Source of the DNA: JABMMZ01 sp964505065
GTDB lineage: Bacteria > Bacteroidota > Bacteroidia > NS11-12g > UBA955
Assembly: GCA_964505065.1 (NCBI GenBank)
Contig: CAZDGF010000007.1
Coordinates: forward strand, 4,718 to 68,717
Reading direction: 5' to 3'
DNA length: 64,000 nucleotides
Part shown: positions 25,672-34,011 of the stretch, one piece after another
Numbering within the stretch: position 1 is the first letter of the stretch
Layout of the letters: the number at the start of each line of letters is the position of its first letter
Position numbers and translations under genes: made by a program
Notes under the pieces: generated by a model
The model's input: the letters and a program-made list of their open reading frames with translations, nothing else
Databases searched by the model: none
Told to the model about the DNA's origin: nothing

Positions 25672-26118
25672 TTAATTTGAAATGGTTATTAAGTTTCCAT
25701 CTTTTGTTACCAAATAAGAGCGTAAACCATACTGGGCAGGCGATTGCGCTACCGAGCCATCAAAATTAAATCTTGAATCGCAACACTTTTGAAAGCCTGT
25801 ATTTTTTGTTTCGCCACACCTAAATTGGTAAAAAGAAGAGTCAACTTCTATTTTTGCACACGATACGGAGGGTTGAAAACTACAATTTCTATCGAAAGCA
25901 TAAAAATTATCATCTGGATGATGAACAACAACTAATCCTTTAACACCTCCGGGTTCATACACAAAGGTATTGATGTTTTGCAAATGAAAATATGTGGGCA
26001 ATGCCAAATTAATGGTAACATTTACAGGAACATTGGCAATTGGGTCGGGGTTTATATTGCTTCTATCTTTACAACTTAAAGCCAAGCTAACTATAAGGCT
26101 AAATATTATTATGCGCAT
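25672..26118 (-). CDS. Lipoprotein with degenerate Rieske-like fold
   Basis: This 148-aa predicted lipoprotein has a lipobox ending at C16 (VSLALSC). Its C-terminal half follows the Rieske pattern: NFYAFDRNCSF, then CCDSRFNFDGSVAQSPA and LRSYLVTKDGNLITIS. However, the cluster ligands are not conserved. In the first box the His position is F81 (C79-S-F). In the second box the expected C-P-C-H is Q110-K-C-C113, so one Cys and both His ligands are lost, while five cysteines remain (79, 87, 101, 112, 113). It probably does not hold a normal [2Fe-2S] cluster. It starts 3 bases after the dehydrogenase gene. The role is unknown. Confidence 0.7.
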   Translation of the reverse strand: MRIIIFSLIVSLALSCKDRSNINPDPIANVPVNVTINLALPTYFHLQNINTFVYEPGGVKGLVVVHHPDDNFYAFDRNCSFQPSVSCAKIEVDSSFYQFRCGETKNTGFQKCCDSRFNFDGSVAQSPAQYGLRSYLVTKDGNLITISN

Positions 26119-26121
26119 AAT

Positions 26122-26970
26122 TTATTGGTATTTATAAAATCCTTCTTTGGTTTTTTTGCCATGCAAGCCTGCATCTACTTTTTGTTTTTGTATTCTACTT
26201 GGGCGAAAACGGGCTTCGTGGTTGAACAATTGGTATTGGCTTTCGGTTACAGAATAATTGGTATCTACACCTATTAAATCCATTAATTTAAAAGGACCCA
26301 TTTTAAAGCCTGACGATTCCATGAGCGCATCAATGGTTTCTAAACTGCATACATTTTCTTCCAAAGCTTTTAAACTTTCTACATAATAAAGCCTTGCTAT
26401 TCTATTAACAATAAAGCCTGGTGCATCGGCAGCTATAACGGGTTCTTTGTTTATTTTTTTTACAAATTGATACGCAATATCTACTATATCTGCATTGGTT
26501 TTAGCGCCTTTTATAATTTCTACCAATTTCATTATTTGAGCAGGATTAAAAAAATGAATGCCTACTAAATTTTCAGCATATGGTAGTTGGGCAGCTATTT
26601 GTGTAATAGGAATAGATGAGGTATTGGTGGCATAAATAGTTTTATCGCCATTTAGTTCCATTAATTGTTTAAATAAATTAACTTTAATGTCTAATTTTTC
26701 TACAATTGCTTCTATAATTAAATCTGCTTTTAGCAAATTAATATCATTTGTAAACTGAATATTGGCTTTTATACTATCTGCTTTTTGTTGGGTAATTTTT
26801 TGGTTTTCTACCAATTTAGCCAAACTTGCCTTTAAGCCATTTTCTGCTTTTGCAAGCATATCAGTATTAATATCAAAAAGCAATACTTTAAATTCTGCTT
26901 GGGCGCATACTTGGGCAATACCCACACCCATAGTGCCGCTACCTGCTATTGCTATTGTTTTTATTTCCAT
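26122..26970 (-). CDS. 3-hydroxybutyryl-CoA (3-hydroxyacyl-CoA) dehydrogenase
   Basis: This 282-aa NAD-dependent dehydrogenase interconverts 3-hydroxyacyl-CoA and 3-ketoacyl-CoA in fatty-acid or butyrate metabolism. The Rossmann motif IAGSGTMGVGIAQ is at residues 8-20 with the NAD-discriminating aspartate in LLFDIN. The catalytic histidine lies in GIHFFNPAQIMKLVEII, and the C-terminal helical domain begins near APGFIVNRI. Length and motifs match the family exactly. It is followed within 3 bases by the Rieske-like lipoprotein gene, and it begins 16 bases after the envC-like gene. Confidence 0.93.
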   Translation of the reverse strand: MEIKTIAIAGSGTMGVGIAQVCAQAEFKVLLFDINTDMLAKAENGLKASLAKLVENQKITQQKADSIKANIQFTNDINLLKADLIIEAIVEKLDIKVNLFKQLMELNGDKTIYATNTSSIPITQIAAQLPYAENLVGIHFFNPAQIMKLVEIIKGAKTNADIVDIAYQFVKKINKEPVIAADAPGFIVNRIARLYYVESLKALEENVCSLETIDALMESSGFKMGPFKLMDLIGVDTNYSVTESQYQLFNHEARFRPSRIQKQKVDAGLHGKKTKEGFYKYQ

Positions 26971-26985
26971 TCTGTTTAATGTTTT

Positions 26986-28266
26986 TTAATGTTTGGTAAG
27001 CCAAGCTTCTGGGTTTTGTTTATCTTGATTAAGCCATATTTCAAAATGTATTTCTGTTGCGCCATCTTCATTTTGGGCAATACTGCCAATGGTTTGTTTT
27101 AGGCTTAATTCTTGCCCTTGTGCCACACTTACACTTTGCAATTTAGAATACACTGTAAAATACTCGCCATGATTTACCAATACTGTTCTGCCCATTCCTG
27201 GAATACTGATAATAGCAGCAACCGTGCCTTTTTGCACACAACGGGCTGTAGCCCCTGCCGATGTTTGAATATCTATGCCATTGTTTTGTATCATTACTTG
27301 CTCAAGCTGGGCATGGGCATGCGTGCCAAATCTTTCACTAATAAAGCCTTTTTCCACAGGCCAAGGCAGCTTGCCTTTATTGGCGGCAAAATTATCGGAC
27401 ACCAATTTGGCTTCGGGGGTTAGGGTTGGCTCTTTTGCTACAGGGGTTTTATCGGGTGTTTTTTCGTTGGGCTTTGTAGTGGTAGTATTTGTTTTGGCTT
27501 TTTTGGCGGCTTGTTCTTTGGCTTTCTTTTTTGCTTCGGCTATTTCTTTGGCTATAATACTGTTAATTTGGGCATTTAAGTTTTCTTTGGCTTTTTTCTG
27601 TTTATTAAGTTCTATTTGTAGCTCGGCTTCTTTGCCTTGTAGCGATTGAATGGTTTTGTTTTTTTGAGCTTTGTCCGATTCAAGTTCTTTTACCTCGCTT
27701 GCTTTATTGTTTACCAATTCTACTTTGGTTTCTTTTAAGCCTAAGAGTTCTCTCAGTTTGGTTTCTAAAGCAATTTTTTTCTCATTTATTTTAGCTAAAA
27801 ACTTGGTTTGCGCTACCGATAGATACTGAATAAACTTTAAACGTTGAAACAATTGATTGAAAGATTTGGCAGCAAATAAATACAAAGTATTGTTATACAC
27901 TTTTTTATTTTTATAGGCTGTAACAATGGCTTTGGCATAATTCTGTTTCTCTGTTTCCAATTGAGAATTTATGCTGTCTATTTCATTTTTTTTGCCTTCT
28001 ACATCTTGGTTTACAAAGGCTATTTCTTGGTTAATATTACCTATTAGCTCCTCTCTTGTTTCTATAAGCCTTGCTATAGATTTAAGTTCATTTTGATTTT
28101 TTGCTTTTTTATTGCTTGTTTCTTTCAGAATTTTTTTTGTTATGGCTATTTGCTCTTCTGTTTTTTTGCGTTGTTTTTCTAAATCTTTACGAGAGGTTTG
28201 GGCAAAAGAATTTCCTGCAATAGAAAATAATACCAATATCAAAATATGTTTTCTATTTACGCTCAT
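26986..28266 (-). CDS. EnvC-like murein hydrolase activator (degenerate LytM/M23 domain)
   Basis: This 426-aa periplasmic protein has a signal peptide (MSVNRKHILILVLFSIAGNSFAQ region), a long coiled coil (about 25-255) and a C-terminal LytM/M23 domain (about 305-426). The metal and catalytic positions of active M23 peptidases are altered: the first zinc His is Asn (QNNGIDIQ), the YAHL His is Lys (VYSKL) and the first His of HxH is lost (EIHFEIW). This matches EnvC-type proteins, which activate cell-division amidases rather than cutting peptidoglycan themselves. Its start overlaps the DUF4292 stop by 14 bases, so it is translated in the dut operon. Confidence 0.85.
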   Translation of the reverse strand: MSVNRKHILILVLFSIAGNSFAQTSRKDLEKQRKKTEEQIAITKKILKETSNKKAKNQNELKSIARLIETREELIGNINQEIAFVNQDVEGKKNEIDSINSQLETEKQNYAKAIVTAYKNKKVYNNTLYLFAAKSFNQLFQRLKFIQYLSVAQTKFLAKINEKKIALETKLRELLGLKETKVELVNNKASEVKELESDKAQKNKTIQSLQGKEAELQIELNKQKKAKENLNAQINSIIAKEIAEAKKKAKEQAAKKAKTNTTTTKPNEKTPDKTPVAKEPTLTPEAKLVSDNFAANKGKLPWPVEKGFISERFGTHAHAQLEQVMIQNNGIDIQTSAGATARCVQKGTVAAIISIPGMGRTVLVNHGEYFTVYSKLQSVSVAQGQELSLKQTIGSIAQNEDGATEIHFEIWLNQDKQNPEAWLTKH

Positions 28267-29044
28267 AACTTGGTGGAATAGAAAAAGGAAAGGTAGCTAC
28301 GGTTTCAAAATCGGGTTTTTCAAAGCTAATACTAATACTGGTTTTAGATTTACCATTGTATGTTTCCATAGCTAATTTATATGGAAAATTATGATTGCCT
28401 ACACTGCTAAAACTATTGTACAACACTTGGGCATAGTGTGGCGCTGTTCTATCATCTAATCTTGTTTTATTAATGATTAAAAACTGTTTTTGGTAATAAT
28501 GGTTCAGTGTAAATTTATCGTGCGAGTTATCTTTAATTTCTATTTCAGTATCTGTATTTTTTACCAAATCAAATAATTGCAGAGCAAACAAGGGCTTGGC
28601 TAACAATAGGTTTTGTATTTGTCCAACAGAAAGCTCAACACCTAATAGTTTTTCAATATCTTTGGCATAATATACATCATATTTTTTTTCTAATATAAAC
28701 ATTACAACTAAAGAGTCTTTGTTAATTAATATTCTTGCTGCTTGAAATCCTAATTTACTTACATTTATCCATACAAGCGAGTCTTTAAGCATTCTAATAT
28801 TGGCATCTACACCCATAGAGGTGCTTCCGTTATCAAAATCTACATCTGCCTTTGCGGAAAAATATTGCCAATTGGTAAGCGTATTGCTTAATAATTTTTC
28901 GGCTGCTTTGGTATCTGTTTTTACAATAACAGCAGTATCTTTAGACATTGGTTTGGGTGCAGCTAATTGTTTCTTACTTTTACAAGCCGTAAAACTTGCA
29001 ATCAATAATACCAAAGTAAGGCTATAAGCTATCCATTTATTCAT
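28253..29044 (-). CDS. DUF4292 lipoprotein
   Basis: I chose the start at 29044 because it gives a standard lipoprotein signal (MNKWIAYSLTLVLLIASFTAC, lipobox FTAC). An upstream in-frame ATG at 29083 would add 13 residues inside the preceding gene. The mature protein is a single beta-rich domain of about 230 residues (LVWINVSKLGFQAARILINKD) characteristic of DUF4292, an outer-membrane-lipoprotein-like fold distantly related to LolA/LolB-type proteins. The start overlaps the TPR gene by 8 bases and the end overlaps envC by 14. Function is not established. Confidence 0.8.
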   Translation of the reverse strand: MNKWIAYSLTLVLLIASFTACKSKKQLAAPKPMSKDTAVIVKTDTKAAEKLLSNTLTNWQYFSAKADVDFDNGSTSMGVDANIRMLKDSLVWINVSKLGFQAARILINKDSLVVMFILEKKYDVYYAKDIEKLLGVELSVGQIQNLLLAKPLFALQLFDLVKNTDTEIEIKDNSHDKFTLNHYYQKQFLIINKTRLDDRTAPHYAQVLYNSFSSVGNHNFPYKLAMETYNGKSKTSISISFEKPDFETVATFPFSIPPSYERK

Positions 29045-30548
29045 ACAATTTTTTATCTGCAATTTTTTTATCAATCCATTCATTTTTTAGTCCCATAGTT
29101 TTGGCTTGTTGCCAGTTTTCCAAAGCTTTTGTAGGTTCATTCAGTTTAAAATAAATATTACCTAAAATATCAAAAAGTTGTGCATTTTCTATTGGCAAAG
29201 CTTTTGCTTCTAAAGCACTATTTTGCGCTTCAGTATATTTTTGCAGCTTATACAATGCTATGCTTTTTTCTATCAATAATAAAACTTTATCCTTATCTTC
29301 AATCACATATCTTAAGCCATTAACGGCAAACTCATTGGCTTTATTGTGTTGTAATAAATTGTTATTGCCATTTGCAACATAATAATATAACAAGGCAATA
29401 TTTGGAAAATACTCAATGGCTTTTTCGCTCAATTCAATGGTTTTTTGGTAGTTTTTTTGTAATGATGCTATTTTTATTGCGCCCAGCCAAGCATCGTACA
29501 TATTGGCATTTAATTTTGTGCTGTTTTCGTAGGCTAATTGCGCTTCGTTTTGCTTGTTTATTTTTTCATAAAAGGTGGCTGCTGTATATTGCGCATTGGC
29601 ATTGGCAGGATAAATACTAATTAAAGCTTTGGCAGCTATTTCGGCATATTGGCTATTAATTGTTTTATTGTCAATATTTTTTAATAAATCTTGACAAGCT
29701 TTGGTTTTAGTTTCAAAAGTTGTGTTGGCATCATTAAAAGCTTGTTCAAAATATTTTTTTGCTTTTGTATCATCATTTTTCCCAAAATAATATTGATACA
29801 AAGCATAATTTACCTGCCAATTGTTTGGATTAATTTCCATTGCTTTTTCATAATTGAGCATGGCATTGGTTTCGTCTTTTTGCAATTGGTATATGGCTGC
29901 ATCTTCAATATAAAATTGTGCTTTTTTAGGTGCTGCTTTTTTTAGTTGATTGTATATGTTGTGCGCACCTTCGTAATCTTTTTTATCGTTGTACAACTTA
30001 ATTAATTTAAGTGCAATATTGGTTTTAAAACCTGCTTGCTCTAAATACTGTTTCCAAAGGGCTATTTGCTTGTCGGTATTTTTTTCGCCAACATCGTATA
30101 AATTCACTAATTCTGCATAAGTTGGTTCATCTTTCAAATTACTTTTTAGCGAGGTTTCTAAAACATTGATACCATCTTTATATTGTCCTATTTGCTTTAA
30201 ATAATGTGCATAATGCAGGGCATAAAACTTATTTTCTGGTGCTAATTTATTGGCTTTTGAGGCATTGAACAAAGCTTCATTATAATTTTTTAAAAAATTA
30301 TTTGTACGGCTTAGCTGGTAATAAACTGAAGCCTCTTGCGGTTTTAGGTTAGCACAAGCATTAAATTTTTGAAGCGCTACAGTATAATTGCCAATATTGT
30401 ATTGCGCACAAGCATCTATATAATAGCTTTCAAACTGATTGGGATTTGTTACATTATCTGCTACGCTTTTTTTACTTTTACAAGCATTAAAACTTAAAAT
30501 AGCTACTAAGGCTATTAGAGAGAGTTTTATACTTTGCAAAAATTTCAT
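29037..30548 (-). CDS. TPR-repeat lipoprotein
   Basis: This 503-aa predicted lipoprotein (signal ALVAILSFNAC, acylated Cys about residue 23) is followed by about 12 tetratricopeptide repeats (for example YTVALQKFNACANLKPQEASVYYQL and NAMLNYEKAMEINPNNWQVNYAL). It probably scaffolds other envelope proteins in the periplasm. It is the third gene of the dut-to-envC operon. No catalytic motif was seen. Confidence 0.85.
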   Translation of the reverse strand: MKFLQSIKLSLIALVAILSFNACKSKKSVADNVTNPNQFESYYIDACAQYNIGNYTVALQKFNACANLKPQEASVYYQLSRTNNFLKNYNEALFNASKANKLAPENKFYALHYAHYLKQIGQYKDGINVLETSLKSNLKDEPTYAELVNLYDVGEKNTDKQIALWKQYLEQAGFKTNIALKLIKLYNDKKDYEGAHNIYNQLKKAAPKKAQFYIEDAAIYQLQKDETNAMLNYEKAMEINPNNWQVNYALYQYYFGKNDDTKAKKYFEQAFNDANTTFETKTKACQDLLKNIDNKTINSQYAEIAAKALISIYPANANAQYTAATFYEKINKQNEAQLAYENSTKLNANMYDAWLGAIKIASLQKNYQKTIELSEKAIEYFPNIALLYYYVANGNNNLLQHNKANEFAVNGLRYVIEDKDKVLLLIEKSIALYKLQKYTEAQNSALEAKALPIENAQLFDILGNIYFKLNEPTKALENWQQAKTMGLKNEWIDKKIADKKLYE

Positions 30549-30561
30549 TAAACAGAGATAA

Positions 30562-31572
30562 TTAATTTAAAGTACTATAATCTCCAATGCTGTATTCTTT
30601 GCTTTCGCCATTTAGGGTAACATAATTACCTATCATACTATTTTTAAAATGAGCTTCTGTAATTTGACAATTGTTTTGGATAATACTGTTTGAAATGGTG
30701 CTATTTTTTACCACCGTACCATTGCCAATACTTACGTGCGGACCAATAGTGCTATTTTCTATTACTACATCTTTACCTATAAAACACGGTTCTATAATTT
30801 TACTACCATGGTTATATTGCGAAAAATCTACCGCTAACTCATCTTTTTTAATTTCTAAAATTCGTTGATTGGTATATACTGTAGCATCTTTATTGCCACA
30901 ATCCAACCATTCCTCTACCTCACCAGGAATAAATTGCAAGCCTTTATTCTTCATGTTTTCTAAAGCATTGGTTAATTGGTATTCACCTTTTTCTTTGATA
31001 TCATTGTCTATCAAATATTGAATTTCATCTAACAAATTATCGCCATCTTTAAAGTAATAAATACCAATAATGGCAAGGTCGGTTATAAACTCTTGAGGCT
31101 TTTCAATAAAATCTGTAATTACATTTTCGTTATTCAATTTTACCACACCAAACTGGTTAGGATTTTCTACCTTATGCACCCAAATAGTGCCGTCTTTGCT
31201 TTTATCCAACTCAAATTGGGCTTTAAACAAAGTATCGGCAAAAGCTATAATTACCTCGCCTGTAAGTGCAGGTGTGGCACACATTACAGCATGGGCTGTA
31301 CCCAAAGCTTCATCTTGGTAATAAATTCTACCTTTAGCACCAATACTTTCAGCTATTTGTAGTAATTGTAATTCTACCGCTTCGCCAAAATCGCCAATTA
31401 CAAAAGCTACCTCATTGATAGGCTCGTTGCATACTGCTGCTATATCTTCTACCAAGCGTTGCACAATTGGTTTACCAGCTATTGGCAGCAATGGTTTTGG
31501 TACTGTAAGTGTGTGAGGGCGCATGCGTTTTCCCATGCCTGCCATTGGTATAATAATATTCATTCCGCTCAT
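30562..31572 (-). CDS. Nucleotidyltransferase (sugar-1-phosphate type) with left-handed beta-helix
   Basis: This is a 336-aa NDP-sugar pyrophosphorylase. The N-terminal nucleotidyltransferase domain carries the signature IIPMAGMGKRMRPHT (about 6-20) and PKPLLPIAGKP, with EALGTAHAV for base binding. The C-terminus (about 250-336) has hexapeptide repeats (IGPHVSIGNGTVVKNSTISNS). It should join a nucleoside triphosphate to a sugar 1-phosphate for cell-surface glycan synthesis. It resembles glucose-1-phosphate thymidylyl/uridylyltransferases; the exact sugar is unclear. M4 is an alternative start. It lies between dut (20-base gap) and the TPR lipoprotein gene (13-base gap). Confidence 0.85.
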   Translation of the reverse strand: MSGMNIIIPMAGMGKRMRPHTLTVPKPLLPIAGKPIVQRLVEDIAAVCNEPINEVAFVIGDFGEAVELQLLQIAESIGAKGRIYYQDEALGTAHAVMCATPALTGEVIIAFADTLFKAQFELDKSKDGTIWVHKVENPNQFGVVKLNNENVITDFIEKPQEFITDLAIIGIYYFKDGDNLLDEIQYLIDNDIKEKGEYQLTNALENMKNKGLQFIPGEVEEWLDCGNKDATVYTNQRILEIKKDELAVDFSQYNHGSKIIEPCFIGKDVVIENSTIGPHVSIGNGTVVKNSTISNSIIQNNCQITEAHFKNSMIGNYVTLNGESKEYSIGDYSTLN

Positions 31573-31592
31573 TTTTATCTATGTGTGTATAT

Positions 31593-32060
31593 TTAAAGTT
31601 TAATGCCTGTGTGTCCGTATCCGCCTTCGCCTCTTTGGGTTTGGGTAAGTTCTGTTTCTATTTGCCAATTGGCTTGCAAGCAAGGTGCAATTACCATTTG
31701 TGCTATTCTATCGCCTGCTTGTATTGTAAAATTTTCGTTGCTTAAATTAATCAACAATATTTTTATTTCGCCTCTGTAATCGGCATCTATTGTGCCTGGG
31801 CTGTTTAATACTGTAATACCATGTTTATATGCCAAACCACTGCGAGGGCGAATTTGGGCTTCGTAGCCTTCTGGTAGTTCTATATAAATACCTGTTGGCA
31901 CTAATTCTCTTTGCATGGGTGCTAAATGAATAGGCTTTTCTATATTGGCACAAATATCTGCCCCTGCTGCCAATGCTGTTTGGTATGCAGGCAATGGTTG
32001 AGTGCCTTTGTTTATTATTTTTATGTTGATACTCAAAATATAATCAGCAAATTTACGCAT
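31593..32060 (-). CDS. dut: dUTP diphosphatase
   Basis: This trimeric dUTPase hydrolyses dUTP to dUMP and pyrophosphate, limiting uracil in DNA and supplying dTMP synthesis. The conserved motifs are visible: AGADICAN (motif 1), RPRSGLAYKHGI (2), LNSPGTIDADYRGEI (3), GDRIAQMVI (4) and RGEGGYGHTG (5, His-Thr replacing Ser-Thr). The length of 155 aa is typical. It is the first gene of a minus-strand operon that runs to envC. Confidence 0.95.
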   Translation of the reverse strand: MRKFADYILSINIKIINKGTQPLPAYQTALAAGADICANIEKPIHLAPMQRELVPTGIYIELPEGYEAQIRPRSGLAYKHGITVLNSPGTIDADYRGEIKILLINLSNENFTIQAGDRIAQMVIAPCLQANWQIETELTQTQRGEGGYGHTGIKL

Positions 32061-32128
32061 TTTTTGCTTTATGGCGAATGTTGAAAAGATAAAAATATAA
32101 ACAGTTCTAAATTTAGAAAAAAGAAAAT

Positions 32129-32136
32129 TACTTTTG
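32129..32136 (+). promoter_or_regulatory. -7 element of the TPR-HTH regulator gene
   Basis: TACTTTTG matches TAnnTTTG and ends 13 bases before the ATG at 32150, implying a leader of only about 10 nt. The divergent dut gene starts at 32060. Confidence 0.5.
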
Positions 32137-32149
32137 CTGAAACTAAAAT

Positions 32150-33907
32150 ATGAAAAATCTTTTTTTCATTCTTATTCTTTTTATACCTTTTGGTTTTTGC
32201 AATGGGCAAAATAGTGTTATTCAAAAATTAAACACTATGGCTAACAAAAACATACAAGGCAACTATTTACAAAAAACCTACGATAGTCTATACCGTTACA
32301 ATAAAGATAGCAATGAGGTAATTGGCAATTTGAATGCAATAAACCAATGGGCAGAAGGTAAAAATAATTTAAATATTCAAGCATTAAGCCTTTCGCTGCT
32401 TGCAGACCATTATGCCCGCATTAGGCAATATAACTTGCGTTCCACTACCCTGCATCAAAAAGCAATACTTGTAGCTAAAAAAAATAAAAACGACCTACGT
32501 TTGGCTTTATGTTATTACAAATATGGCAGGTATAATTACAGCTTTAAAAAATACCCCATAGCTTTTGAAAATTTGCTAAAAGCCAATCATTTATTTGCCC
32601 AAAACCAAGCAACCACTCAAACCGAAATTGGCGAATTTTATTTTTTTATGGGCAGTATTTATGCAGAAATTAGCAGCTATAAAGAGGCGCTAAACTATTT
32701 TAAAATGGCAGCCAATTATGCCATTAGCAACAAATGGTTTAATATCAATGCTTTAAATAATATTGGGCTTATTTACCATAAACAAAAAAATATTAAGGAA
32801 GCAGAAAACTATTTTAAGCAAACAATTGCAACAGCTCAAAAATACAATTACCCCGAGTGGGTGGGCATAGCCAATGGCAATTTGGGTATTTTGTATTTTA
32901 ACAATGGGCTAAAACCTAAAGCTATTCCAATGCTTAAAAAAGGTTTGCAAACAGCTTTGCAATTTAAAGAAGGCGAAAATTCTATAGAGTATTTATCCTA
33001 TTTAATGAAATGGCATTTGCAAGAAAAGCAAGTGGATTCTGCTTTATATTATTACAAGCAATTAGATACCACCACACGCTATAAAAGTAAATTCCAAGCA
33101 CTGGCTGTGTATTACGATGCTTTGGCCACCTTTGCAGAAGCAAAAGGCAATTTTGCAGAAGCAAATATCTATTGGAAAAAATACCAAATGGCGCAAGACA
33201 GTGTAGAAGCTATTTACGATGCCAAATTGCTGGTAGATATAGCCCTTAGAATAGAAACAGATAACCATATTTCAAACATTAACTTAATAGAACAAAAGGC
33301 TAACAATAAAATTTTACAACGAAATGTTATCATTGTTTTTGTAATAATTATTTGTATTTTAATCTTTTTGTTTTATTTAAAAGACAGAAAAAAAGCTGCC
33401 GTAGAAAAAGAATTACTGCTACAAAAAGCAAGTGTAATAGAAACTAAAGAAAAACTTAAAACCCAAGAACTTGCTAATGCTCAAAAGCAATTGCAAGATT
33501 TTACTTTAAAAATTCAAGAGAAAAACCAGCTATTGGAAGCCCTACAAACAGAATACGAAATATTAAATGTTGTTTCTGATAAAGCTAATGATGAAAGAAA
33601 TCAAACGCTTAATTATTTGGTTCAGAAAACAATATTAACCAATGCCGATTGGATAGAGTTTAAAGAAACGTTTTCTACTATTTACCCTTATTTTTTAGAC
33701 AATATAAAACAACAATATCCAGAATTTACACAAGCCGAAACCCGCTTATTGGTATTACAAAAACTTCAACTTTCTACATCTGAAATGGGATTATTGTTAG
33801 GCATTTCTGCCGACTCGGTAAAGAAAACAAAACAACGCTTACGCAAAAAATTGAATGCGGATGATGGCAAAGAATTTGAAATAACTGATATTCTAAAAAA
33901 CTTGTAG
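32150..33907 (+). CDS. Membrane TPR protein with C-terminal LuxR-like HTH
   Basis: This 585-aa protein has a signal peptide (LFFILILFIPFGFCNGQ), periplasmic TPR repeats (about 70-355), a transmembrane helix (VIIVFVIIICILIFLFYL, about 393-410), a cytoplasmic coiled coil and a C-terminal helix-turn-helix (about 520-575: FTQAETRLLVLQKLQLSTSEMGLLLGIS, then SVKKTKQRLRKKL). It looks like a one-component membrane-bound transcription regulator; such TPR-TM-HTH proteins are common in Bacteroidota. The signal and targets are unknown. The T9SS gene at 34012 follows 104 bases downstream. Confidence 0.85.
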   Translation: MKNLFFILILFIPFGFCNGQNSVIQKLNTMANKNIQGNYLQKTYDSLYRYNKDSNEVIGNLNAINQWAEGKNNLNIQALSLSLLADHYARIRQYNLRSTTLHQKAILVAKKNKNDLRLALCYYKYGRYNYSFKKYPIAFENLLKANHLFAQNQATTQTEIGEFYFFMGSIYAEISSYKEALNYFKMAANYAISNKWFNINALNNIGLIYHKQKNIKEAENYFKQTIATAQKYNYPEWVGIANGNLGILYFNNGLKPKAIPMLKKGLQTALQFKEGENSIEYLSYLMKWHLQEKQVDSALYYYKQLDTTTRYKSKFQALAVYYDALATFAEAKGNFAEANIYWKKYQMAQDSVEAIYDAKLLVDIALRIETDNHISNINLIEQKANNKILQRNVIIVFVIIICILIFLFYLKDRKKAAVEKELLLQKASVIETKEKLKTQELANAQKQLQDFTLKIQEKNQLLEALQTEYEILNVVSDKANDERNQTLNYLVQKTILTNADWIEFKETFSTIYPYFLDNIKQQYPEFTQAETRLLVLQKLQLSTSEMGLLLGISADSVKKTKQRLRKKLNADDGKEFEITDILKNL

Positions 33908-34011
33908 CTCTTTATTTTTCAATACTTTACATTTTTGTCCCCCTTATTGTCCCCCTGCTTTATTAATACTATAAGTGTGGTTTTAATTAACCTTGCGTAT
34001 ATTTTAAAATA

